Source of the DNA: Astropecten irregularis
Lineage: Eukaryota; Echinodermata; Asteroidea; Paxillosida; Astropectinidae
DNA: 64,000 nt
Assembly (NCBI GenBank): GCA_963971285.1
Contig: OZ020251.1
Coordinates: 9,052,001-9,116,000 of the forward strand
Reading direction: 5' to 3'
Below the pieces are notes generated by a model that saw only the letters and a list, made by a program, of their open reading frames with translations, was not told the origin of the DNA and searched no databases. The translations under genes were made by a program, and so were the position numbers. Shown piece after piece: positions 52,001-59,560 of the stretch. How positions within the stretch are numbered: the first letter of the stretch is position 1; each line of letters starts with the position of its first letter.

Positions 52001-54814
52001 ATTTCCTTTTCATATTTGGTTAAAATGAGTATTTTGTTTTTTGGGGGAGACACTCTGTATGTTACTTGGGGCATGCAGTGGTTATCTATTGCATGCTGGA
52101 CATCTGCCAAACATGCACTGGGCAGCCATTGCATGATTGTACTGTATTCAGGTTTTTCATACATGCACATGGATGTATATTCTCTTCCTCCAATTTGTTC
52201 AATACAGAATAAATGTGACAAGTACTGGCCACAGCAACAAGAAACATACGGTGACATTCAGGTCAAAGTTCTGGAGGTCAATCGCAAGGACGATTATATA
52301 CTTAGGATATTAAACTTAAAGGTGGGTGCAATATGAAAAATGTATTGACTGCAATAAGAGGCCATCCGAATCTGTTATCTAGAGCTCCATTGGACATACA
52401 CGGAGACACCTAGACAAATAGACCTAGCCATAGCTCTGGAAGCCTCAAGGATGTGAAACTTTTTTTGTGTGGCTACTCACATCCCTGTGTTTGGAAGATG
52501 CCCTAAAACACCTCAAATGCAATTTCTGGCCAAACACTTGCCACTAAAATTTGACTAAAAGTTGCCTGCAGACGACTCTGGGAAATGTTTGAGGTTTCGG
52601 CCGATTTTACCTGACGTGTTGGTTTACAGGCTGTCTGAAGTCGGGCGGAATAACAGCCATCCTGCGGATAGTACCCACTGTGTAAGAGGGGGCACTATTT
52701 AAATTACAACCACACTACTTTATCCGCTAGCTGATCGTGAATACATTTGACGATCATGATGAAAATACCAAGAGTGTTTTTCACTTTTTTTTTCTGAAAA
52801 GTAGGGAACTGTAATGCACATTCCTTGATTACATAATCGCACCAAATGACACATCAATGTGAAGAAGAATAATGAAGCTTTCCAAATGATCCCCGTTTCA
52901 CCATTCATAGATCAGTAACATAAAAGATATCATCCCTCAAACTTGAGTTGCAGAACTTTTTTTGAGGGGTTTATTTGTTTGGATTTGTCTTGACAGTACT
53001 TAGAAGAGAGTCGCCAAATGCTTCATTATTGGTACACGTCCTGGCCAGACAATAAGGCCCCAGAGAACCCCCTGACACTCCTAGAGATGATCAAGGAGGT
53101 GGAGATATCCAGAGCTGATCCCAGTCTGCCTAGGGGACCGGTGGTCGTCCATTGCAGGTAAGTCGGGCTGAGAGGGTTTGGAGAAGGTAGTTGAGGGAGA
53201 GAGTTGAAGACAGAATAGGGAAGGAGATTGGGAGGATTGATAATGGATGAGGGCGAAGATGACAGAGGATAACCACTGCTTCCCTTGATGCCAAACCTCT
53301 AAGGGAAACAGTGATCATCCTCTGCGAGATGGTTAAGGCAGTAGGAGAGGACGCAGAAAGGGAGATGATGGATGAGGGTGATTAACGTAAGGGTTGGAGA
53401 CATCCTGTCCCTTTATGCCAAACCTCCAAGGGAAGCAGTGGTCATCCTCTGCAAGATGGTTAAGGCAGAAGAAGAGGACGCAGAAAGGGAGATGATGGAT
53501 GAGGGTGAAGAACGTAAGGGTTGGAGACATCCTATCCCTTGATGCCAAACCACTCTAAGGGAAGCAACGGGCATCCTCTGCAAGATGGTTAAGACAGTAG
53601 GAGTGGGTGCAAAAAGGGAGACGATGGGTGAGGGTCAAGAAGGAATGGGATGGAGACATCCTATCCCTTGATGCCCAACCTCCAAGAGAAGCAGTGATCA
53701 TCCTCTGCAAGAAGGTTAAGGCAGAAGGGGAGGTTGCAGAAAGGGAGATGGTGGATGAGGGTGAAGAAGGAATGGGATGGAGACACCCTATCCCTTGATG
53801 CCAAACCTCCAAGGGAAGCAGTTGTCAACCTCTGCAAGATGGTTAAGACAGTAAGAGAGGATGAAGAAAGGGAGGTGGTGGATGAGGGTAAAGAAGAAAT
53901 GGGATGGACACATCATGTCCCTTGATGCCAGACCTTCAAGGGAAGCAGTGGTTATCCTCTGCAAGGTGGTTAAGGCAGTACGAGAGGGTGCAGAAGGGAG
54001 GGTGATGGATGAGGGTGAAAGAGATAGACACATCCTGTCCCTTGATGCCAGACCTCTAAGGGAAGCAGTGGTCATCCTCTGCAAGATGGTTAAGGCAGTA
54101 GAGTGTGACAGAGGACAGATATATGAAGTTGACCTTTGTGTTTGACATTTGTTTTTTTGTTTTCCTGATCAGTGCTGGCCTGGGTAGGACGGGGTGCTAC
54201 ATTGCCATCAGCATCGGTATGAGGAATCTTGAAGAGGAGAAGATGGTAGACATACTAGGCATAGTCTGCCAGATGAGACAAGACAGGTAGGGAGATGCAT
54301 CCCTTTTCCCTAATAACCAACCTATGACTGTTAAATGTATCTTCCTTGATATTTTGGCCCATGAATCTGTATTTCTTTGACAAAATCCAAAGTATGATAT
54401 TAAACTTGAGACTTCCCTGGTGCCAATTTCATAAAACTGTTAAGCACAAACATTTGCTAAGCATGACATTTCTATCTAAATAAAAACAGGGTTAACAACC
54501 AAATTTCCACATGTTGTGTATCACTTGTGATTGTTCCTTGACTGTTGTTCGCTGACCATGAATATCAAATGGAATTTTCAATGGTGGTTTGTTTTATTGA
54601 GCGAGACATTTTTGTGCTAAGCAAATTTTTGTGCTTAACAGTTTTATGAAATTGGCCCCTTATGTATCGTTTCTCCCATCCTAACAATTTGATCCAATTC
54701 TGTGCATTTTGCAGGGGAGGTATGATCCAGACAAATGAACAGTACGAGTTCCTTCACCACGCACTCTGCATGTACGAGAAAAGACTTCCGGAGAACGGTA
54801 GCACGGCAGACTAG
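39947..54814 (+). CDS. PTPRR: KIM-type protein tyrosine phosphatase, 11 exons, 453 residues
   Basis: Exons: 39855-40039 (coding from 39947), 41199-41306, 47766-47959, 48435-48518, 49151-49250, 50279-50434, 51383-51520, 52208-52321, 52997-53157, 54173-54286, 54715-54814. All introns are GT-AG and all phases agree. The protein has a 51-residue N-terminus without a signal peptide, one membrane span (about 52-73) followed by basic residues, and a kinase interaction motif [16 protein letters not shown] (128-143). The PTP domain (about 160-450) has KNRY, the WPD loop (D347), [10 protein letters not shown] (C382, R388) and the Q loop (Q426, Q430). Vertebrate relatives are PTPRR, PTPN5 (STEP) and PTPN7, which bind and inactivate ERK and p38; the symbol marks this family and not strict orthology. 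Ser135 matches the PKA site that blocks kinase binding in relatives. The long PTPRR ectodomain is not found; upstream or alternative exons may exist. Confidence 0.93.
40125..40330. repeat. 22-bp minisatellite in PTP intron 1
   Basis: About nine units of CAGTTCATTTGCAGTTTTTG plus GA. Every unit contains TTTGCAG, a splice-acceptor-like word. It begins some 90 bases after exon 1. Open frames on both strands here are repeat artefacts. Confidence 0.9.
40861..41150. mobile_element. 290-bp short element in PTP intron 1
   Basis: The ends are GGGGTGCGTT and AACGCACCCC, and the interior is full of GTTCG, CGCAACA and ACGTTCG words. It ends 48 bases before exon 2. Confidence 0.75.
41199..41306 (+). CDS. 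PTPRR: PTP exon 2: residues 32-67, membrane span
   Basis: TTTTTCTATCTACAG|CTAACG ... GCAATT|GTAAGT, 36 codons, phase 0 at both ends. An acidic stretch ([10 protein letters not shown]) and WEHANAP precede the hydrophobic span that begins at Y52 and continues into exon 3. The acidic side is expected to face outside or the lumen. Confidence 0.9.
41734..42104 (+). mobile_element. TTAA-A element in PTP intron 2
   Basis: Full length, but the flanks are worn (TATAAAGG on the left, CCTTAAAA on the right). Confidence 0.75.
42786..43176 (+). mobile_element. TTAA-A element in PTP intron 2, second copy
   Basis: Full length with a right TTAA; the left flank is TTGA. TTGCCCATGAATCCGTATTT is duplicated in tandem near its right end. 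Confidence 0.75.
43781..44667. mobile_element. hAT non-autonomous element with 8-bp target duplication
   Basis: The ends are TAGTGCTGTGCAT and ATGCACAGCACTA, perfect inverted repeats of hAT style. GTTCAGGT flanks it exactly on both sides (43773-43780 and 44668-44675). Subterminal CCGGTTTCAAAA and CCGGTTTTCAAAA words lie near each end. The 887-base interior has overlapping short frames but no transposase. Confidence 0.9.
44935..45240 (-). mobile_element. SINE-like repeat, reverse orientation
   Basis: Read on the minus strand, GTTGGCGTAGCGGTTC (A-box-like) is followed by GCTCAAGTCTGGC (weak B-box), TTACTCTGGGGTTTTCCTCC and a TTATTA-type tail. The GTTTTCCTCC tail is shared with the repeat at 38041. 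Confidence 0.5.
45260..45428 (+). repeat. TTAA-B left half
   Basis: Runs from TTAAAGGTACATTACATGA through GAGCTCAATCGGACATCTCA to ATAAAACATGAAGAA, then stops at the start of another repeat. Confidence 0.7.
45430..45612 (+). repeat. Dispersed repeat D, copy 1
   Basis: Family landmarks in order: TTTGTTCCAAAnATCGTTC, CTTTGGAAAAGACACT, CATCTGATGAACCAAGATTT, CCCATGGTGACTGTTT, GAGTCCATTTTCTGTCTCAA and CCTTGCAAATCC. The same strand and order recur at 47998 and 50888. Non-coding; end structure unknown. Confidence 0.65.
45620..45960 (+). mobile_element. LINE reverse transcriptase C-terminal scrap and 3' tail
   Basis: The frame ending at 45873 reads [20 protein letters not shown], then [16 protein letters not shown] and [11 protein letters not shown]. 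This matches the extreme C-terminus of Jockey/CR1-type proteins (FFPR..LWNSLP). It is followed by a pyrimidine-rich 3' region and an A run. Only the last 80 or so residues remain, with nothing catalytic. Confidence 0.75.
46572..46672 (+). mobile_element. tRNA-derived SINE-like repeat
   Basis: TGGTGGCCTAGTGGTA (A-box) and GTCGTGGGTGCAAATCCACC (B-box region) stand at tRNA-like spacing. The B-box has TGCAAATC for TTCGAATC. Distinct from the four foldback tRNA-like repeats. Not a canonical tRNA. Confidence 0.6.
46910..47095. repeat. Worn repeat with CCCCGGGGAAT words
   Basis: ATCCCTGGGGAATT, CCCCGGGGAATG and GTGTCCCCAGGAGTT resemble 48128-48235 (GTGTCCCCGGGAGTT, CCCGGGGATG), so a short dispersed family is likely. 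Ends cannot be placed. Confidence 0.35.
47241..47723. mobile_element. GGGTGCA-ended short element just upstream of PTP exon 3
   Basis: It starts GGGTTGCACCCAAGTAAATA and ends GTTGGTGCACC. The interior shares CTCCCATAG, AAAAATACTCAGAAGT and GAGCTCGGCGGAC with the element at 7644. It ends only 43 bases before exon 3. Confidence 0.65.
47766..47959 (+). CDS. PTPRR: PTP exon 3: residues 68-131, end of span, juxtamembrane region, start of KIM
   Basis: TCTTGATTTCAG|GTGCTG ... CATGAGAG|GTAAGG, 194 bases, ending in phase 2. It finishes the span (VLFCIC), then a basic stop-transfer ([12 protein letters not shown]) and a Ser/Pro/Gln-rich linker, and ends with KGLHE, the first part of the kinase interaction motif. 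Confidence 0.95.
47998..48113 (+). repeat. Dispersed repeat D, copy 2 (short)
   Basis: Keeps only the right part from CAAAATTTCCCATGGTGACT to GGCCTTGCAAAT. Lies in intron 3. Confidence 0.6.
48435..48518 (+). CDS. PTPRR: PTP exon 4: KIM core
   Basis: ATCCACAG|GAGAAG ... GAGAAAG|GTCAGT, 84 bases, phase 2 at both ends, so skipping it would keep the frame and delete the KIM core. It codes [12 protein letters not shown] (residues 132-143; R132 split) and [16 protein letters not shown]. In relatives the two arginines and the hydrophobic L-x-I/L pair contact the MAP kinase docking groove; Ser135 is the PKA-type site. Confidence 0.95.
48668..48741 (+). repeat. TTAA-B right-end scrap
   Basis: CCATCGTCATACCCTGAA ... 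TTACCAATCCTGTATTGTGC and CTTTAA. It shares its TTAA with the next element. Confidence 0.6.
48738..49121. mobile_element. TTAA-C element in PTP intron 4
   Basis: The inverted ends read GGCATTGCATACGTTTGGTA on the left and the near-complement TTACCAAACGTATGCAATCC on the right, between TTAA sites. A central hairpin, CTGAGAAGCGTTA / TAACGCTTCTCAG, lies at about 48912-48941. Related elements are familiar to me from echinoderm genomes (recollection, not checked). Confidence 0.8.
49151..49250 (+). CDS. PTPRR: PTP exon 5: residues 160-193, link to catalytic domain
   Basis: TCTTGTCTCAG|CACGGT ... TTCTGG|GTAGGT, 100 bases from phase 2 to phase 0. It codes [20 protein letters not shown] and [14 protein letters not shown]. 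The EYLESA...LR...L..EF pattern matches the helix before the PTP domain in PTPRR and PTPN5. Confidence 0.92.
49375..49771. mobile_element. hAT-like short element in PTP intron 5
   Basis: The left end is CAGTGTTCTAGCCAC (from 49378) and the right end is GGGCTAGCTAC...AACACTG. CTGACAAG stands at 49367-49374 and 49772-49779, an exact 8-bp duplication if the left end includes an extra CTG. The TIR resembles that of the element at 20371. Confidence 0.7.
50279..50434 (+). CDS. PTPRR: PTP exon 6: residues 194-245, pTyr recognition loop
   Basis: GATTTTGCAG|GACATT ... ATCAGG|GTGAGT, 52 codons, phase 0. It contains [15 protein letters not shown] (the KNRY phosphotyrosine loop) and [13 protein letters not shown], both signature PTP motifs. 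Confidence 0.95.
50544..50845 (+). mobile_element. TTAA-B element in PTP intron 6, right end lost
   Basis: Begins TTAAAGGTATAATACATGAT and keeps the family order to ACCATCTTCATACCCTGA. The terminal 60 bases are missing. Confidence 0.75.
50888..51075 (+). repeat. Dispersed repeat D, copy 3
   Basis: Full set of family landmarks, ending CCTTGCAAATCCTGGACACT and GCCTTTAG. Confidence 0.65.
51383..51520 (+). CDS. PTPRR: PTP exon 7: residues 246-291
   Basis: CTTTATCCACAG|GGCTAT ... AATAAG|GTTAGT, 46 codons, phase 0. It codes [20 protein letters not shown] and [13 protein letters not shown]. The ATQGP..(N/H)T..DFW segment is a core PTP motif. Confidence 0.95.
51640..51925. mobile_element. Foldback element in PTP intron 7
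   Basis: CAATCCATTCATGCATCATC (51662) pairs with GATGCATGAATGGATTG (about 51903), and GAGCAATTACTGATTG with CAATCAATAATTGCTT. An inner pair, AGTTGTGATCTGT and CAGATCACAACTT, adds a second hairpin. Confidence 0.7.
52208..52321 (+). CDS. PTPRR: PTP exon 8: residues 292-329
   Basis: TTGTTCAATACAG|AATAAA ... TTAAAG|GTGGGT, 38 codons, phase 0. It codes [20 protein letters not shown] and [17 protein letters not shown]. The junction reads ERNK-NKC, one residue longer than the KEKNEKC of the vertebrate proteins as I recall them. Confidence 0.93.
52730..52965 (+). repeat. Dispersed repeat E, copy 1
   Basis: GATTACATAATC, GTTTCACCATTCATAGA, AACTTGAGTTGCAGAACTT and TTGAGGGGTTTA recur in reverse complement at about 59340-59480. 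This copy ends some 30 bases before exon 9. Confidence 0.55.
52997..53157 (+). CDS. PTPRR: PTP exon 9: residues 330-382, WPD loop and catalytic Cys
   Basis: TTGTCTTGACAG|TACTTA ... CATTGCAG|GTAAGT, 161 bases from phase 0 to phase 2. It carries [16 protein letters not shown] (general acid D347) and RGPVVVHC, so the nucleophile C382 is the last whole codon before the intron. The exon's 3' end appears to be the source of the tandem repeat in the next intron. Confidence 0.96.
53200..54117. repeat. 127-bp minisatellite in PTP intron 9, derived from exon 9
   Basis: CATCCTCTGCAAGATGGTTA recurs near 53316, 53443, 53572, 53699, 53826, 53951 and 54072, a period of 127-128 bases in most steps. Unit order: TGGAGACATCCTATCCCTTG, ATGCCAAACCTCCAAGGGAA, GCAGTGGTCATCCTCTGCAA, GATGGTTAAGGCAGTAGGAG, AGGACGCAGAAAGGGAGATG, ATGGATGAGGGTGAAGAA. 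This follows the order of exon 9's last 65 bases (TGGAGATATCC, CTGATCCCAG, CTAGGGG, GGTGGTCGTCCATTGCAG) and the first intron bases. Near 53263-53322 the left border has an inverted scrap of the unit. Confidence 0.85.
54173..54286 (+). CDS. PTPRR: PTP exon 10: residues 383-420, phosphate-binding loop and following helix
   Basis: TTTTCCTGATCAG|TGCTGG ... AAGACAG|GTAGGG, 114 bases, phase 2 at both ends. It completes [10 protein letters not shown] (R388) and codes [20 protein letters not shown] and GIVCQMRQD. The IA.SIG...L.EE..VD.L.IVCQ(L/M)R pattern is specific to the KIM-PTP group. Confidence 0.96.
54327..54404 (+). repeat. TTAA-A right-end scrap
   Basis: GACTGTTAAATGTATCTTCC, TTGGCCCATGAATCTG and CCAAAGTATGATATTA are in order; the rest is absent. 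Confidence 0.6.
54419..54659. mobile_element. Short inverted-repeat element in PTP intron 10, AATTTCATAAA type
   Basis: The left end is GGTGCCAATTTCATAAAACT and the right end AGTTTTATGAAATTGGCCCC, with GTTAAGCACAAA / TTTGTGCTTAAC next. The interior matches the element at 11786 in reverse. It ends 55 bases before exon 11. Confidence 0.75.
54715..54814 (+). CDS. PTPRR: PTP exon 11: residues 421-453, Q loop and C-terminus
   Basis: GCATTTTGCAG|GGGAGG ... GCAGAC TAG. It codes [20 protein letters not shown] and [12 protein letters not shown] before the stop at 54812-54814. Q426 and Q430 are the Q-loop residues that position water for hydrolysis. There is no C-terminal tail, as in PTPRR and PTPN7. 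Confidence 0.95.
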
Positions 54815-55399
54815 AAAGAACGCACACACTCAGCAGCTGTCATTCACCCGAGGGTACAACACCTGAAATATCTGGTGAGGCCAAGCAACGGGGTAGGACC
54901 AGGGATTCCAGTCTTAAAGACGTAGTAAAACAAATAGAGAAATATCGATTTTTGTTTTTCTTCATGAATGACTATTTGAATAGTTTTCGTATACTTACAC
55001 ACATAATAAGAACACAAAATTGAAGGATTTCCTATCCCAGCGAAAAAGGACCACAACTTTGCAGATTTTGAGCGAGCGCCAAAGACATTGTAAAAAGGTG
55101 ATCACGTTATTATCTAATTTGCATTGGTGATGACGCGTGAAGGGGACTCACCAACGGCTATCATGCATGCGTAATCCTGCTGCCCGACGGCGACTACCCC
55201 ATTGTACGTCATCAGTTTACGCGGTTAAACTGCGTTCACTCATTGTATCAATATATTGCACAGGGTATCACCGATCCATGCATGTGTAGCGCCCTCAGCG
55301 AGAGAATTACACAAATCTGAGCAAACCATCCAGAAATAGGTTGATTTTTATTATACTCTTATCTGTTTTCAATATCTAGGGGTCAAACAGGTTGCCTCT
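54815..55399 (+). other. PTPRR: Probable start of PTP 3' UTR
   Basis: Sequence after the stop. The first AATAAA I see downstream is near 56238, beyond a TTAA-B element, so the poly(A) site is uncertain. A GC-richer patch at about 55095-55250 (GATGACGCGTGAAGG, CGACGGCGACTACC) has no recognised function. Confidence 0.4.
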
Positions 55400-55766
55400 T
55401 TAAAGGTATAATACTTGATTGGTAAAGGTCACAGAACAGCACTCACACTTTGTCTGATCCAACATATCCATGAAATGTTAAACCTGTGAAAATTTGAGCT
55501 GAATCGGAGTGTGAGTCATGAGAAAATAGCGAAAAACCGGCTCAATTTTCTTACAAAACATAAAGAATGGTTTTGATTTAACCCCGAGATCAAAACTGTT
55601 TTCAGTCATTGTTTTTACTAATTTCTAGTTAAATACACCATTTCAGGCAGAAATATTTGAACTGTATATTTCCACCAGCACCATCTTCATACCCTGAAAG
55701 TTATAGGTAAATCTGTGAACATTTCTGTTTGGGAATGTACGTTACCAATCCTGTACTGTACCTTAA
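55400..55766 (+). mobile_element. TTAA-B element
   Basis: Complete between TTAA sites. The right end is worn to GTACTGTACCTTAATAA. Confidence 0.8.
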
Positions 55767-56466
55767 TAACCCAAAAGGTTTTTTTTTCAACCTTGGATAG
55801 GCGTCTTGTATCAGCTTGGGTTTCATTTTGTACAGACATCCTAAAGGAACAAGCATCAAAATAGGCTTGGGGCTTTGGTCCTTTGAAGTGCCTCGAACAA
55901 AAAAACTGACGTCCTAATGTGAAACAAAATACAGAAGTAAAGTCTTGGGCACATGAAAGTGTTGTTTCAACTAGATGTCTGGATACCCAAGCCAAGCCTG
56001 GCTGTTTCCCAACCTGCTTGGCCTGACCAAAATGTTCAGTGTCACCTGTTTCGCAACATAAGTATTCGTCCAGTATTGAAGTACACAATCAGCACACCAA
56101 TTTGTCTGGGATTATTGTTGTATTTTTTGTTTAATTTATTTATTTATGTCTATATTTGAAGAACATAATACAATCAATATCATAGTGCATGTCTTGCCAC
56201 AATACATGTACCTCAGTTTGTCAGGGTGTTTTTTTAGAATAAAAATCAAGGGGCCCCCTGAAAGAAAAAAAATACAATTTTCAGTGAAGTTCCTTAACAT
56301 AAAAAAAAAAAAGCAGAGAAGAATCTTTAAAGACAATTCTTTTTTTTCTTTCTCGAAACGTTCTTGGGAAATATAATACGAGTTTCCATTTGCTGTGCTG
56401 CAACATTTTAGTTCTTGTTTGTGAAAGAGAGAGGGTATAAGTTTTCTGAGCCTGAAATGTAGCATG
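55767..56466. other. Spacer, possibly 3' UTR
   Basis: AT-rich. An AATAAA lies at about 56238. No open frame is supported. Confidence 0.35.
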
Positions 56467-56827
56467 TTAAAGGTAGTGTCATACTTTGGTAGCATACCAA
56501 AACAGAAATCTTCACAGATTGACCTGTAACTTACAGGGTATAAAGATGGTGATGATAGAAAAATACCGTCACAATTTTTCTGCCTGAAATGCTGTATTTA
56601 TCCAGAAAAGAGTGAAACCAGTGACCAAAATTATTTTTGATCTTTTAAAGATCAAAAATGAAAGAGAAAAGACTTAAGAAATACTGTGGATGTTTTTCAC
56701 TGTTTTTACAAAAGGTGGGCACTGTATGGGACTGAAATTTTCACAGATGACTGTTTATCTTCCTGGATATTATTGCCCATGAATCTCTATTTCTTTGACC
56801 AAAACCAAAGTATGATATTACCTTTAA
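56467..56827 (+). mobile_element. TTAA-A element
   Basis: Complete, 361 bases, TTAA on both sides. One of the best preserved copies. Confidence 0.85.
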
Positions 56828-57677
56828 GGCGTACAAGTCTGGAGCAACATTTTAATCACCTACCAATGTGATTTGCTTCGAAGTGGAAAGAATGTCACGT
56901 GAAAATGTCAAATTTCCTTCTCAAATTTCACAGTCATTCATTACTCAGAGAAAAGCCATCAGAAAAAATAAACATTGTTTGTGAACTTCTCTGCAATGCA
57001 AATCAAAACCTCATAGGTTGCTTGGGAAACCGGTCATGTATCTTGATGTCATGAAGGGTGTCCGGAACCAGACCACTTGCTGGTAACAATTATTGGTGTC
57101 CTGACTGTGTGAGTGTGCTGCAGAGCACCAGTTGCAGTGGCTAAAAACACATGTGTATGTAAACCTTGGCAACAATATGCAAACACAGTGCACCTTTTTA
57201 GCACACAATGCATCCGCTTACAAAATAATCATCCTCTGTCTATGTTATGTATAAATACACACATAACATGCTCTGTAATTATTACATAAACAATTTTTTG
57301 AATCGGTGAATATAGTATCTCAGTTACTACGTACATTATGGGTAGTATAATTAACAAACTCTGTAGGGAAGGTAGAAAATAGCGCCCTCTACAGTTTGTG
57401 CAGAGATACAATTGAACTCAAGTCTGGGTGTTACATCATTGAACATTTCAAGGAACCACTTGAAAGGCTGCAAATCTCGTAAAGGGTACCAGCCATGACG
57501 ACATGTGATTTATATTTCCAGTCCCCTGGTGCCTAGCCATTTGGTGATTCCATAATTAAGCGTGACAATTTTGCTAAGCATTCTTTCGCATCTGTTTTTG
57601 TTTTCAGCTCCATAAGACTGGGGCCAAGAGAATTTTGGTTGCATTGCCACTCTAACTGATTGCAAGTACCCTGTTAA
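56828..57677. other. Spacer, no gene supported
   Basis: 57525-57620 has words of the AATTTCATAAA-type element (GGTGCCTAGCCATTTGGTGA, TTGCTAAGCATTC, GACTGGGGCC), probably a worn copy. Otherwise unremarkable. Confidence 0.4.
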
Positions 57678-57847
57678 TAGAGGTAATTTACGTGACGTCA
57701 TTGGCCGTCAAGCACAATGATTGCACAGGCGAAACAATATGCTTCAGTGCACACGCAACGCACAATGTCCTACGCGTAACCATGGACAACATAGAAAAGC
57801 TTGACGGCCAATCACGTGATTTTATGACGTCGGTGAATTACCTCTAT
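57678..57847. mobile_element. 170-bp foldback element with TA flanks
   Basis: GAGGTAATTTACGTGACGTC and ATTGGCCGTCAAGC on the left mirror GCTTGACGGCCAATCACGTG and GAATTACCTC on the right, with TA on both sides. A TA target suggests a Tc1/mariner-type short element. Each arm carries a GACGTCA or GACGTC word. Confidence 0.8.
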
Positions 57848-58427
57848 AGAAGACAGAGAAAGACATGTTCAGTGATTTTCACACCCATGCTGGAGTTTTC
57901 ATTTGAAATCTTGCATCCATTTATTAACATACAGATAATTAAACTGTACAGGTAGATTTTAATACCACAAAATGGGCATATTATTATTGTATTGAACTTG
58001 TTTGTGCTGACCAGTTTCCTTTTACTTTGAAATACCAATAAGTGCAATGAAATTGTAGATATGAAATTTAAAAAAAATTGATTCTTGATTTGAGAAATAA
58101 CAGAGTATATTGTGATAGTAATGATAGGTGGTTTATATACCAATGTGGAGTGTGATTCCTGAGACATTTATTAATTGACACTTTTATTTATTTATTTTAT
58201 TCTTCATTTCCATTCCTTCTTTGTTTCAAGGACACCAAGCAGCTGATTGGTAATGCTAATTTGTGCATGTAGTTGATGTTAAGTAGGATGTTGATGTCAG
58301 CATGTAGTTAGTGACAACATTGTACTGTAGGACTGGTAATAACTACATGTATATAATAATAAGACTGGCTTGAATAGAGAATAATGTGGATAGCTAGTCC
58401 GGTCTGAACTGTACACGCATTGAAATC
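57848..58427. other. Spacer; possible micro-exon at 58231-58249
   Basis: A long pyrimidine tract ending TTTGTTTCAAG is followed by GACACCAAGCAGCTGATTG and then GTAATG. Nineteen bases is too little to support an exon call on its own. Confidence 0.25.
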
Positions 58428-58745
58428 ATTCACTGAGCCGTATGTCAACAAATATTGACTGCATGAGGGCAATATTGTACTATTGCCCTCAAAATAGTAT
58501 TGTATTGGAAGGATGGTATAGCTATATTTTATAACTGTAAATTACGAGTAAATGATTACGGATACCCAAGTCAAATCCCAACCACCATCCATTCAATGTA
58601 AGAGCCATATTTCAACAAATATTGCCAGACTGTGTGCAATATTGTACTACTGCCCTCTGATCGGGGACAATATAACAAACCAGATGAGGTCAGGTAGCTA
58701 TATTTTATTGATTGTAAACTACAAGTAGAAACTAAAGAAAGTGTA
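58428..58745. repeat. Two-copy tandem repeat, about 165 bp
   Basis: CAACAAATATTG, GCAATATTGTACTA, TGCCCTC, TAGCTATATTTTAT and TGTAAA occur in the same order at about 58447-58550 and 58613-58720. Confidence 0.75.
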
Positions 58746-59339
58746 AGTACAGAAAAGACTATTTATACCTGCACAAGCTGACAAGAAAAACGATATGAGA
58801 ACCTGAGAAGTATTCTATAAATTTAAATACTAGCTCTGATATCATAGAATAAATAGTAGCAGAACAATAAGTTTTATCAGTACTATTTTGATGCCAAATT
58901 GGGACATGATGAGCAAACGTACACACAAGATTGCTTTAAAGTTTGCGTGCGAGTGGATACAGTCCGCCATAATGGTGTTTTCCTCTCAAATTATTGATAG
59001 TCGCTGCTAAAAGCAGATCATAGACAAAATGTACACGTCCTTAATTCCTGCCCATTAACTATATAATAGTTCATATTTTGAAAGGAATAATACGGATAAT
59101 AGCAAAGCCATTTTTTTTTCCTGGTTTTCGAATAACCAAAGGCTCTGCATCCCAGAAGAGAATTTATTCCACATGCGACTCTAAAAATGTTGTTAGAAGT
59201 AGATGTTGCGGCCTTACCAGTTGCAATATTAAAATATGATGTCACACTGACAGAACAAGTGTCAGAAGCAAAATAGACAATGCGTCTAAAACATAAAGAT
59301 ATGTGAAATCCAGCCCTGGTTAAAAGTCACGGAATTGAT
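58746..59339. other. Spacer, no gene supported
   Basis: AT-rich. No open frame with family resemblance. Confidence 0.45.
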
Positions 59340-59560
59340 AGGGGTTCTAAACCCCTCAAAAGAAGTTCTGCAACCCAAGTTTGGAGGCATGATGTTTTTT
59401 GTTAAGTCTATGAATGGTGAAACTCCTCTTTACAATGGTGTTCCACCTGTTGTGATTATGTAATCATGGAATGTGCATTTATCCTGAAAAAAGGGGCAAA
59501 GTCTGAAGTGAAATGTTGCAAATTGCAAATAAGAATACACCATGTTTGGACTGTGCTGTC
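59340..59560 (-). repeat. Dispersed repeat E, copy 2
   Basis: Reverse complement of the repeat at 52730, with AAACCCCTCAAAAGAAGTTC, TGCAACCCAAGTTTGG, TCTATGAATGGTGAAAC and GATTATGTAATC. Confidence 0.55.

Noticed and set aside
53130-54084. Series of 60-98 residue frames on both strands in intron 9
   Set aside because: They come from the tandem repeat. The period of 127-128 is not a multiple of three, so no continuous protein is possible.
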